Shown piece after piece: positions 48,653 through 60,389 of a DNA stretch of 64,000 nucleotides. The notes under the pieces are model-generated. The model had not been told where the DNA came from. It ran no database searches and saw only the letters and a program-made list of their open reading frames with translations. Origin of the DNA: Dryomyza anilis (Eukaryota > Arthropoda > Insecta > Diptera > Dryomyzidae); the NCBI GenBank assembly GCA_951804985.1, contig OX638134.1, positions 76,921,679-76,985,678 on the forward strand, read 5' to 3'. Positions within the stretch are counted from its first letter, which is position 1; every line of letters starts with the position of its first letter. The position numbers were made by a program, and so were the translations under genes.

Positions 48653-50160
48653 GATAGAAAAGAATCGTTTGAATATTTTTGAATGTAATTAAAAAGTAAT
48701 ACGAAATTACCATACATGTATTAGGAATGCAGTGTAATTAAATTATAATCGAAATTGAATTTGTTTTTGTTCACGTGTAAACATTATTATATTGTCCAGC
48801 AGAATCTGTCAAATTTACCATAAGTATGTTACTATACCAACATCAAATTTTAATTGCATTTGAATAAACTGTTTCTTGGTAATTTACTTGGTTAAAACTA
48901 TGTTTCGAAACACAGAAAATGCTAATCAAATCTAAATACAACGTATGTTCGCAACGCTCGTCTTAATTCGATAATTTATCGACTGACGAAGTTGGCAACG
49001 TTGTGCAGCATTTTCTACCTACGCCATCTTTTGTCATCGTTTGAACATATTGATGTTTAAAAACAAACAAAAAACAAATTGGATTTAAATAAATGTATTC
49101 TTCCAACATTCTTCTTGTATACGAAGTTGGCACTCGTTGAGTATAATTTTCTACATACGTCTCTTTTGTCGTCGTTTGAAGTATGTATAGGGTCATTTTA
49201 AACATACTGATGTTTGAAAACAGACAAAAAATGAATTCTTGTATATAAAAAGACACGTACGCATTTTCTGCGTACGTGTCTTTTGTTGTTCGTTGTGAAA
49301 AGGTGTTCGCGTTGGGAATAATTTTGTTATTTGTAAATTAAATATATAAATTGTGTTATAAAAAATACTAATAGTAACAGAGTATATTATAGTGCAGTAT
49401 ATAATTTCTGAAACTAATGTGAAAAAACCACAAATAAAAATCTGTGTTTCAATTTTCAAACAGAATTCGGCATGTTTTTTTACAAAAGCTTCCATGAATT
49501 CCTTGCCTATACTATATGCTGTACTGAGACCAACTGTAACTGTACCAAATATAAAGCGAGCCTGGATCGTCTGGTTTAGCGTGCAATTGTGCATTCAATG
49601 ATGCTGTCACTTGTACTTGCAGTTTTAACCAATTATTTATTTATGCATTTAAAAATTTGTGTATGAATTCAATTATTATAAATTCCCACTGTGCATGTTT
49701 AAATATGTTTAATGAACATTAATAAAAAACAACTTTAATTTTTATTTTATTTTCAGGATTTTTTTCCAAAAATATTTAAATATGTTTCTATGCAAACATA
49801 CTACTTTTTGAACTGAAACAACTGATATGTTTCCTTGGAAACATATTGATATTCACGTCGTTCAAAATCATGTTTTATTTTTAACATATTTATGTTTCGG
49901 TTCAAATATTTATTTTATTCGGATGTAGTAATTATTATGTTTCCATTAGAACATACTCCATTTTAAGGGGCAACATTAAAATGTTTCCGGGATATTATAA
50001 TGTAAGTCAGAGCTTATTACAACACAGATCAAGTCTCAATACAACCCTGTTTACAAATGTTTTATCAGTCAATTATATATTATTCTTACATAAAATTCCA
50101 AACATACATGTTAATGCCTGTAAAATTATGTTTGGGAGATCCCTTTTTTTCAGCGTGTAT
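48653..50160. mobile_element. Possible transposon-derived block
   Basis: The left end TACACGGATAGAAAAGAAT and right end CTTTTTTTCAGCGTGTA look like loose inverted termini. Inside are three diverged copies of a block containing CGAAGTTGGCA...TTTTCTAC(C/A)TACG and repeated AAACATA(T/C)TGATGTTT words. The right-hand 180 bp recurs near 53660-53850 (AAAATTATGTTTGGG...CCTTTTTTTCAG). The 133-codon minus frame at 49193-49594 shows no domain. Confidence 0.35.
49249..49285. repeat. Short perfect hairpin
   Basis: AAAAGACACGTACGCA and TGCGTACGTGTCTTTT are exact inverted copies separated by TTTTC. Confidence 0.85.
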
Positions 50161-50179
50161 TTAATCGAGCCCATTAGGG

Positions 50180-52285
50180 CCATATTTCAAAGATTTGAGC
50201 ATTTTGAATTTTTCGACTGTGGTTGAGGTTTTTCTGGAAAAGCCCATATGACAAATACATTTCGCTCATTTACTTCAATACTGATAAATTTAAAGTTTTA
50301 AATTGACTCCCCTCTTGCATATGAAATGAGACAACAGCGTATTCTCTTTGAATATGATTTTTTACTGAATATGAAGCATCTGCATCATTAACATACATTT
50401 TTCGTTTTTTTAGTAGTGACACTCTTGAAGCAAATGATGATATAATGCATAAAAAAACTCACCGATTGTTTTAGTGACCGAGCTTTCGCGTTCTCTTCTC
50501 CGTTCTCTTCTCCTGATTGCGTTGCATGGCTCCGCTCCTTCATGGTGCTCCGCTGGCATCATGTAGGTGCTCCGCAACGGATTCGCTTAATTTTAATGCA
50601 GTTTATTCAATTTTCAGCACTTTGATTAACATTTTTATCACATTTTAAACATTTATGCAATTGCAAACAACTTTCATATTTCAATTATGAACTTTTTCAC
50701 TTTTTTCACACCTTTTTTCACTTTTTTTATTGGCATTTTAATGCTCTCTTCTTATATTGTTCTTCCACATATATTGTAGGCATTTGAACACTTAATAAAC
50801 ACACACTTTTATTAATACATAAATTTAACAAATATTTAAAACAATTAACACATTTATAAAGCACGAATTCAATTTAATAAGACACCGGCAGACATTAGCA
50901 TTAAAATGAAGCAACAAGAATGACCATCGTTTTTTTTTTCTCCTTTTCTAACTGCATCTCTCTGTTTGTTGTGTTAAACTCAACAATTGTTTTGCTGTTG
51001 CATGGAGAGTCGGTGAGTGGGAGAGCACGGCGCTCTTGCTGTCAATTGTTGTTGCCAGTGTGGCCAGATTAAACGATAAAGCGCCGATTGGGCTCCTTTG
51101 GAAATTAAGAGGCTCCTTTTTTAAAATAAATGTATTTTTAAATTCGTTAAATCATGCGTTAGTAGTTCAACATTTGAATGATTTTTCGTAAAGTATGATT
51201 TAAAGCTAACACTAATAATAGTGTGGCACCAATCAAAATATCCATTACTTCCAGAAGTATTTTATTAAAAATGTAGTTTTTTTCCTGCTCCAATTTATTT
51301 CAATTATACTACTTATTCACATACGGTTTGGTATTCCGATTTTCGGTAAACGACACCAGGGAAATAACACGTATAGGCACATGTTTAATGAAAATTTATA
51401 CTAGCCAGTAGTTTGTATTTTACTTGAATGTAAAGTACAGAGTAAATTAGAAATTTATATTTTTAAATTTAATGCAAATACTTACAAATACTCATAGTTT
51501 TAGATTTCTTACCATAACCACAAAAGGACTTTAAAAATTCTCAAAATAGTCCTTATGTATGTACAAAATATATATTGTCTGAAATATTGAATTCATAGTA
51601 TAGTTCACACTTAGTTTTAGAACAGCGAAAAGAATTGAATGAAAAATATTTTAAAATTTTATCGTAACCAATATTTTTCACAATGTAGTTACGATAATAT
51701 GTCTTATTTGTCTTTATTTTAAATTTAAACGGCGAAATTCTTAAATATAATTTTCCAGGGTTATGCAACCCACAAATTGGCAATTACCAAAAATTTCCGA
51801 AATATTGGTTACGTTGTTCTACCTGGAGGGTTTCGATCAATTTATATATCAAATTAAAAATATTAATGAAGAGGACTAAGAAGCAAACTTCGAATATGTT
51901 TAAAATTATTAAAAATGATTCTTCTCTAAACATCCCATTATACCAAATTGTTTCGGTATGGTAACGACAATCGAATTAGTTTATTTTTATTGAATTTAAT
52001 TTCGTAACATAATTACTAACCATCATCATTTTTTTATTTTCTGTAAAATTTTCTCCTACTGGGTACTCTGTATTAATTTGTCGTAAATAGTTTTCTAAAA
52101 TAAGTCTACGAACTTAACATGTGTTTACATTAATTTTTTATTTCTGAACGAAAATATTTCTGACATCAAAAACAAAAATAAATAAAAAATGAAAAATTCA
52201 AAGCTCAATATTTTCATACATTTATTTTTAATGAAAACCTGTCATACATTTATTTTTAATGAAATAAAGTGAAATTAACATAAAT
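50180..52285. other. Spacer with one arm of a distant inverted pair
   Basis: About 51055-51115 (CCAGTGTGGCCAGATT...GCGCCGATTGGGCTCC) is a diverged inverse of 53325-53385 (GGGCTCC...AATCGGCGC...ATCTGGTCACACTGG). Serine-codon-like TCTCTTCTCC stretches near 50490 are simple sequence. No gene is recognised. Confidence 0.4.
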
Positions 52286-52287
52286 TA

Positions 52288-52957
52288 TAAACCAGTTGAG
52301 AAGGTTTGATCACATGGGAAATTTTAAATTTGGTGTTATTATGATAGTTAGGATTATCAAAATTATAGTCGGTCTAAGCCGACTATAAATACCCTACACA
52401 GATGTGTGGTTACCATTCAAAGTGGTATATATAGGTTACCAGGGTAAACAAATTCGGAAAATAACTACAAACTTTCAATCGCTGAAGAATTTCCATTCAT
52501 TTGATACCCATATTTACAAATGTGTAGGTGTACAAGTCTTTTCGCCGGAAAACATTATTATCATGTATTTGAACATGATATCAATATATATTTGACCAAA
52601 AAAGTTTACCTAAGCACGTATACATAAAAATTGATCTTTATATGTACATTTTATGTGAGGTATTTGAACATAAGTGGTCGGATCATAGGTCACAATAGAC
52701 CGATCTCGCCAATTTTTTCGCACATATAGGTATATTAGTAATCTAAGTTATAAGTTTCATTTATCTAGCTCTTCAATTTTAAAAGTAGTAGGGATTTCAA
52801 CAGACAGACAGGCAGACGGACATCGCTAAATCGATTCAGGAGGTCATGCTGATCAAGAATATATATACTTTTCCATACCGGAGATGCTTCCTTCTGGGTG
52901 TTACAAACGGCGTACCAAACTGAATATACCCTTTCACTCTTAGTGTAGGGTATAAAA
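52288..52957 (-). mobile_element. Interspersed element, copy C
   Basis: Full-length-looking inverse of copy B, from AACCAGTTGAGAAGGTTTGATCACATG to AGTGTAGGGTATAAAAA. It includes CTTCCTTCTGGGTGTTACAAA, a sequence typical of fly interspersed repeats and missing from copy B. It lies between the two arms of the 51.06/53.38 kb inverted pair. Confidence 0.85.
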
Positions 52958-52959
52958 AC

Positions 52960-55150
52960 GTCACTTTCAAAACTATTTAATAAAAAATAATTAAAAAAGA
53001 GTTTCGATATAATAACGAGATCGAATTTTTTTTTGGCGAAGAATTTTTCAATACACTTGAGGCTCCGGATCGTGGTATACTTGGATTACTTAAATTACAT
53101 TTAATTGGAAATTTAGTATTCTAAATTTACAATTTTTAAATGAATATACATGTCATTTGGTAAAATATTTGCTATTGGCATTAAATCTTCTACTATTTAT
53201 TTTCTAATTTTAATGAAGTATTTTGAATTGTAAAAAATTTAATTGTACGTAATTAAAAATGTGTTTTAAAAATAAATCAAATGTTATTATAAATAATACG
53301 AATTTTAATATTGTGCGCTTTTTGGGCTCCAAAATTTTGGAAATCGGCGCGTTTTTTCAAAGCTATCTGGTCACACTGGTTGTTGCAGCTGTTGAGTCAA
53401 AGAATAACATTGTTTATTGCACTCTTTGAATAACAACAAACACGTGATCAGACATCATCGCACTCTTTCAATATAAACAAATACATGAGACATAAAATAT
53501 TTGATAATGCATTGTGGCACACTGCGGGAAGTGGATGGATGGTAAAAAAAAATATTAAAAATTTATTATACTATATTATGAAAAATTATAAAAAAAAAAT
53601 ATTTTTAGAGTATTACTTTATACGTTACCGTTAACGGAAAAGAATTTTATTTTCAGATATTGTGATTCACATATTTAAGATTCCAAGTATAATTTCTTAC
53701 ATAAATATGTTTGTACATTATTATGTTTGTTGTCATTATAATAATGTTTTGCAATGTAATAATACTTTTGTTTGCATAAAGCTCCAATGCCTGCAAAATT
53801 ATGTTTGGGGAAACCCTTTTTTTCAGAGTATAGCTAAACGTTTCTGTATACTAAAAGATTTATGTATACCAGTTCCAACTTATGGTTTCAATATTTTTTT
53901 TTTATACAAATGTTGCTTTTGATTTATATTTTTAAAATCATAAACCAAAATCCGAGGTATTTTACTCAAACAAGAACTAAAAACCAATTATCCAAAATTT
54001 ACAATTATAATTCTAATAAAAATTAAAAATAAATAGATAAATTCAAAAAATGTTATTTATTTGCATTTTTGTTTCTTGTTTCAACGCACAAAATTCTTAT
54101 TATGTTCGTTGAAAAAAGTAAACTTAGACGATTTTAAATAAAGAAATTGCAGAGGAAGATCGCTGATGAAGGGGCTTGGTTGCCTCTGAAAGTGCTGTAC
54201 GATCTGTCACTGAATGCATTTGGTACAAAACAATCAATTTAATATAAATGAATAAAGTAAAAAAAAAACCGATCATTCCACAGAATTATTTGAACAACAT
54301 GTATGCAGAGAAAAACAATTTTTCAATATAAAAAATGCCCGTTTTCCCTTTATTATAAATCATGAATAACAAATCTTTATTTATTTCGGCCATCCCATAG
54401 CACAGATTCAAACATAATGAAATTTAGTTAGTGCAATCATCATCTTAATTTATACAAAACATTTTTTTTTTTTGGTTTTAAAGGGCTAAATTCATTTAGC
54501 CTCATTTACATTTAGGTAAATCAGATAAAAATTTAAAATATTCCAAGGCCCAATAAACGTTAAAAATTACGTAGAGCATTCTGCTGAAAACTGGAATTTA
54601 ACAGACTACGGCTCAAAGCTAATTCATCAAATTAAAAATAACTACCCACTACATGACAACTTTGTTAAACATCTAGACTTTTAATTGCTGGATCAACAAT
54701 AAATCTTTTTAATACTCTACAGAAAAAAAATAATAATAAGCTGTGTTTTTAACAAAATTTTGTTTGCAAGTTCGAAACATGGACAAAAAACGTGAAATTC
54801 CAAATTTAATCAATTGAAGGTATATCTTGTTTACAGCGCTTTCTGCACTTATGCATCTCGCCTTCCGAAAGTACTTAACACACTTTATACATAATTTATT
54901 TATAATTTAAACATTTACTAATTAAGGTTTATTAGACAAATAAATATATGCTACACAAATAAAATAATAATAAACGTATAACTAAAACCATTATGTATGC
55001 AAAAAAAAAAAAATAAATACAGAAATAATACATGCAACCCAACAATAAAATCTGTCGCAATTGTACCCACGACGATTCCACGAAAATATTCAGCGCAGAT
55101 GAAAACGCAGACCAAAGAAATGTTAATATTTGGCTAAAATGCAAATTCGC
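52960..55150. other. Spacer upstream of gene 6
   Basis: Contains the second arm of the inverted pair (53325-53385), including TGGTCACACTG, and a partial repeat at 53660-53850 shared with 49970-50155. No gene. Confidence 0.45.
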
Positions 55151-55176
55151 CTCTGATATCGTAATCAAAAATACAA

Positions 55177-55213
55177 TATAAAAACCTCACCGATCGCCTC
55201 AATTGTGATCAAA
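55177..55213 (+). promoter_or_regulatory. Gene 6 core promoter: TATA box
   Basis: TATAAAAA begins at 55177. The expected start falls near 55209-55211 (TGATCAAACG), a weaker initiator than in the other genes. The 5' UTR would be about 106 nt, the longest of the set. Confidence 0.5.
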
Positions 55214-55316
55214 CGTTTGGCATCTTCGTAAGCAGACGCAAGCGCAGACCCCGGACTACAGCAGCCAATATTCCTTTTGTTTTTTTGAATTTGTTAAATT
55301 ACAAGAAATCTCAAAT

Positions 55317-56548
55317 ATGGTAAGTGTTAAATATTTGCATATTATCTATTCTGAAACGTGGTATTTATCAATTTTTTTCTTTTGCAGAAATTCTTCATTT
55401 TGGCACTTTGCGCTTTCGGCGCTGTTACCGCTGATGTCTCACACTTGCTGGGTCAAGGTCATGGCTACTCTTATGAGAAGCCCCAGCCTGCTCTGAATCT
55501 GCCCACTCAACAACACTACTCCGCACCTGCTCCAGTGCAACAACAACACTACTCCGCACCTGCTCCAGTTCAACACTACTCCGCACCTGCCCCAGTTCAA
55601 CACTACTCCGCACCTGCCCCAGTTCAGCACTACTCCGCACCTGCTCCAGTTGAGCAACACTTCTCGGCACCTGCCCCAGTGGAGCAACACTTCTCGGCAC
55701 CCGCCCCAGTTGAGCAACACTTCTCCGCGCCTACCCCAGTCCAGGAATACTTGCCCCCAGCACAGCAGACTTTCTCCGCACCTGCCCCAGTTCAGCAGAC
55801 ATTCTCCGCACCTGCTCCAGTTCAGCAGACCTTCTCCGCACCTGCTCCAGTTGAACAACACTTCTCTGCTCCCGCCCCAGTTGAACAGCACTTCTCTGCT
55901 CCCGCCCCAGTTGAACAGCACTTCTCTGCTCCCGCCCCAGTTGAACAACACTTCTCTGCTCCAGTTCAACACTATTCCGCCCCAGCACCAACTCAGGAAT
56001 ACTTGCCCCCAGTTCAGCAGACTTTCTCCGCACTTGCCCCAGTTGAGCAACACTACTCCGCACCTGCCCCAGTCGAGCAACACTTCTCCGCACCTGCCCC
56101 AGTTGAGCAACACTTCTCCGCACCTGCCCCAGTCGAGCAACACTTCTCCGCACCAGCTCCAGTTGTGCAACACTTCTCCGCACCTGCCCCAGTCGAGCAA
56201 CACTACACCGCCCCAGTCCAGGAATACCTGCCCCCAGTTCAGCAGACTTTCTCCGCACCAGCTCCAGTCCAGCAGTACTCTGCACCTGCTCCAGTCGAAC
56301 ACTACTCGGCTCCAGCTCCCGTTCAGCAGTACTCTGCACCCGCTCCAGTCCAGCACTTCGCTGCTCCAGCTCCAGTCTACTCTGCTCCAGCTCCAGTCTA
56401 CTCTGCTCCAGCTCCAGTCCAGCAGTACTCGGCTCCAGCTCCAGTCCAGCAGTACTCTGCTCCAGCTGTAGAATACTCTGCACCTGCATCCCAGACCGGT
56501 GGTTATCACTATAACTCTCCAGCCAGACGTTATCGTTTCCGTGCTTAA
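55317..56548 (+). CDS. Gene 6: secreted HFSAPAPVEQ / QEYLPP-repeat protein
   Basis: Exon 1 is the ATG (55317-55319), donor GTAAGT. The intron is 55320-55387 (68 nt, ending TTTTGCAG) and exon 2 is 55388-56548, giving 387 residues. Signal peptide KFFILALCAFGAVTA precedes DVSHLLGQGHGYSYEKP. The core is more than 30 SAPAPV-centred units in local sets (QHYSAPAPV, EQHFSAPAPV, QQTFSAPAPV, QQYSAPAPV), punctuated by three QEYLPP motifs. The tail SQTGGYHYNSPARRYRFRA pairs it with gene 5. AATAAA lies at 56679. Extracellular structural role inferred; neighbouring units are nearly identical in DNA, so array length is probably unstable. Confidence 0.92.
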
Positions 56549-56699
56549 GTAAGAACTGAAAACTAGTCGAAATGTTCTAGTGTTGATTTCCGTTATCCGG
56601 AAATCTCATTCCATAGACAATAGACAACCAAAAAATACTATAATAGATTATTAGCCATAAGTGTTTAGTTAAAATTTCAATAAAAAAAATCTATTACCA

Positions 56700-59650
56700 A
56701 AAACAAAAAAAAATATTATTTTCTTATTTCACAATTAATTTAGATCTGAAAGGTCCAGGCATCTAATTTCACGATTGTCAATATCAAAAACTTCTCGGTA
56801 AACAATGTAAATCATTAGCAAATAAACATTACCTTCAAAAACCAATCACTGCCCGTCATCCATATTCGACATTCAACGTTATGTCGGCCCGGAACTATAA
56901 AGTCCTATTCTTTAAGAAAACATATGAATATATGGCATTATAATAACAAGACGATAAATATATAATGCGTATAGCTAAAATGACAATGAGAGATTTTTGA
57001 ATTTTAGATGATATATATATATTTTTTTTTAATTTAAAACACAAGACAATTCTTACCCATTTCTTCATCGAGACAATTTATGAGAAAGATTTGTTCGGAC
57101 CTAACCTTCCGAATTGGTTAAAATTATGTTGAGCAATTATTTTTTTTATGATAAAACATAACATAGTGGATCAAACACAGTTTAATCTAACCAAATTTAA
57201 ATTATATCTAAAAACCTATATTGAGGAATTGTTGTTTTTTGTAAAATTAAGCACGCTTTGAAAATGGGCTATGCATTACTTTTGTAATCTATGAATTATT
57301 CGATGAAATTGTAACCTAGGTAAATATTGCCTACTTTGTAAATGGAAGATGAATTGATCATCGAAATTTTGCATACATATATTACCCAGTAATGTACATA
57401 GGTAATGCATCGAGTGTAAACTTTATAAATACATTACTTAGTAATCAATCCGAGTAAGGTATCACGTATAATGACAAATATATAGATTAATTAGTAATGG
57501 AACAGAGTAAAGTTTCAAAACTAATACTGCTAAAATATATTACCTAATAATGTATTTTAGTAATATATTAAGTTAGCAGATGTTCAAATTATAAATTTAT
57601 AATAAATGCAGTTCTTTGTGTACTTTAATATTACTTCATTTGCTTTGGTTACGATTATCGCGCGTGGTTTTCTTTAAAGGTCGCAATGTTAGAACAAAAT
57701 AAATATACGGTATGACTCGTCATCTTTTTAGTTTATAAATTATTAAACGAAATACAATTATTTTCAGATTGATATTATTCAAAAAATTTAAAAGGTCTGT
57801 TGTCGGATTCTCAAAACTGATTTCCACAAAAGTGTTGCTGAACTATGCTTGCGTCAAGCTGAAGCAAGTTTTTAATTTTTTTTAAACATTTTACAGACAA
57901 TATGCAATTGATAACATTTTAAACGAATAAGTAACCGATTATTTTGTAGTCAATACTATAATTTAGCCGATTATTTTGTAGTCAATACTATAATTTAGGG
58001 ATGCCCATCTGCCTGCCCGCGGCTGACTGCATGGGCAATCGAGTGCTTGGCGAGGGGTATCTACGGGCAGAAGTGAGCGGGGATTGCAATGCAGAAATGA
58101 GCGGGGCATTTAGTGTTGCATTTTTAGAAATTCCGGGAAATTTCAATGTCTATTTAAGAGTTTAATTATTTGAGATTGGTTTTCACGAACCCATTTATAT
58201 TGCTTATTATATTGAATTACTAAAATATGCAAATTTTATCATTTAAACTCTTGCAAAAAAAAATCTTATTTGTTATTATTCTGTAAAAGGTTTTGGGATA
58301 TAAAATGTGTGTCTAAAGTGATTAAAATCTAAAACTTAACTAAATTCTAAAATAATTATTTATTTCACATTTCTGCCCTATTTTACTTAAGAGATGATGC
58401 AACACTGAAAGAAGAGAGTGCGATAAGCGTACGGTGTAACAAAGGAAAACAAAACCTGACATAAATATAATTCGTTGTTTTGTAAATAAATTTACATAGA
58501 ATTATCCAAAAATACTGTATTTTGCGAAAAACATGTTATTTTTGTTAAAACCAATCTTATATGTTTTTATTCTGTTTATAAAACTGAACAAGTTAACAAA
58601 AAATTTTATTGCAAAAGAGTCAAGTGAGTTATTAATATTTGTTTTTAATTAATAAGATTTTTTATAATATACATTAATCGTTCACATACAAAGTATACAA
58701 TATTAAATGAAAATATAAATATTTAAATCATTCACTAATTGCAATGTTCTACTGTGCGCATTCGACTTCAACTCTACGCATTGAACCCCAATTGAAACTA
58801 GAAATTGTCGACCAATTCTTAAATTTACTTTATTTAGTTATTTTTAATTAAAACACTCTTAAATAATGAGTGTAGAATAAAAAAACAACATAAACATTAT
58901 TTTTTGAACAGTACTTGATATATTTTTAAAAGATTTGTTGCAATTGTGCAAAAATCTCAAAATTTATTATTAATCTAAGTAAAATAAATTTAAATGCCTC
59001 AAAATAAGTTACAGATAAAAAAAAACGTCAAAATTCTATTTAAATTAAATATTTTGTACTATATGTGATACATATAAAAATTTATACTGGGGTGACTGGA
59101 GAACAAAGCAGCGTGGACCAACCCGCATGAAGTCGCACAACCGACTGATAGCTTTCGCAGGTCACACGCACTTATATTCGCTGCACTCGCTCTAACTCTA
59201 AAAATCCTCTCACCATTTTCGCTTCTATAAATGGTAATAAAAAAAATTCATTTTTACTTTTCCAAATAGAATTAGTTTTTAACATAAAAATTGCACCAAT
59301 TGCGGAATATATTGACAATTCAAAGCATTTACTACATTTTCTCAGACGGACGAATCTATTTCATTCAGACCGGCACGAAGCCAGAGAGCACATCGTCATC
59401 TCTCTCTTCTCTTTTACCCATTCGCTCAAAACAAAAAAATTAAATGTAACGGTCTTTTGCTGCTGCATCTCATTGTGTTTTACATGCTCTCTTTTTTTAT
59501 ACACAAGTACAGAATTTAATTTTTCAATTTTAGATATTTTATCTAAAATTATTTATTCGTTAATTATTACAAGAAAAATTGTTTTATGTTTGTCACAGAT
59601 TGACGAACAGATCTTTTTAATTTTCTTTCGGTTGCAATGCCGAAATCATC
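56700..59650. other. Downstream spacer of gene 6
   Basis: CTAACCTTCCGAATTGGTTAAA near 57100 is a remnant of the interspersed element's end. A 31-bp direct duplication (CCGATTATTTTGTAGTCAATACTATAATTTA) lies at 57936-57998. A GC-richer patch with GAGCGGGG repeats is at 58000-58110. No gene is supported. Confidence 0.45.
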
Positions 59651-59655
59651 ATCAT

Positions 59656-60385
59656 CCCTAGTAGAAATTTGCCCGATGCGCCATCAGGGAATGATCAGGT
59701 TTTCGTTGGTTAAGCCCTATTAGAGAAAATATGATCATTGCCTCTGCATGCCCTTATCATGCTTACCATAGCAGGGATTACATTATCTAAACAGTCAATG
59801 CTCCCGATCATAGCTACATTATTTGTTCCTCATAACGAAATTAGCATCAGGCAATGATCGAGATTAATGAGAGAAACCCTATTATGCTCGGGCTCAGACA
59901 AGGAAATTGTCGGGTAAATATTAAAATGGGGCATTGCCCGATCAGTACATGATCATTGCCTGAGATCAATACATGATCAGGACACTGCATGATCACTTCA
60001 TGACCATGGCCCTACCAAAATATCTACTACCCTAGTAGAAATTTTGGTAGGGTCATGGTCCTGATCATGTATTGACCTCAGGCCATGATCATGTACTGAT
60101 CGGGCAACTCCCCATTTTAATATTTACCCGACAATTGCCCTGTCTGAGCCCGAGCATAATAGGGTTTCTCTCATTAATCTCGATCATTGCCTGATACTAA
60201 TTTCGTTATGAGGAACAAATAATGTAGCTATGATCAGGAACATTGACTGTTTAGATAATGTAAACCCTGCTATGGTAAGCATGATAAGGGCATGCAAAGG
60301 CAATGATCATATTTTCTCTAATAGGGCTTACCCAACGAAAATCCGATCATTTCCCGATGGCGCATCGGGCAAATTTCTACTAGGG
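59656..60385. mobile_element. 730-bp palindrome made of two head-to-head MITE copies
   Basis: The left half (to about 60030) and right half (60031-60385) are inverted copies with few mismatches; the left has about 20 extra bp. CCCTAGTAGAAATTT marks the left end, its inverse AAATTTCTACTAGGG marks the right end, and the same word stands at the centre (60030-60045), so the right half is itself a complete ~355-bp element with its own inverted termini. GATCATG and TGATCAGG words are frequent. There is no coding capacity. Confidence 0.88.
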
Positions 60386-60389
60386 TAGG

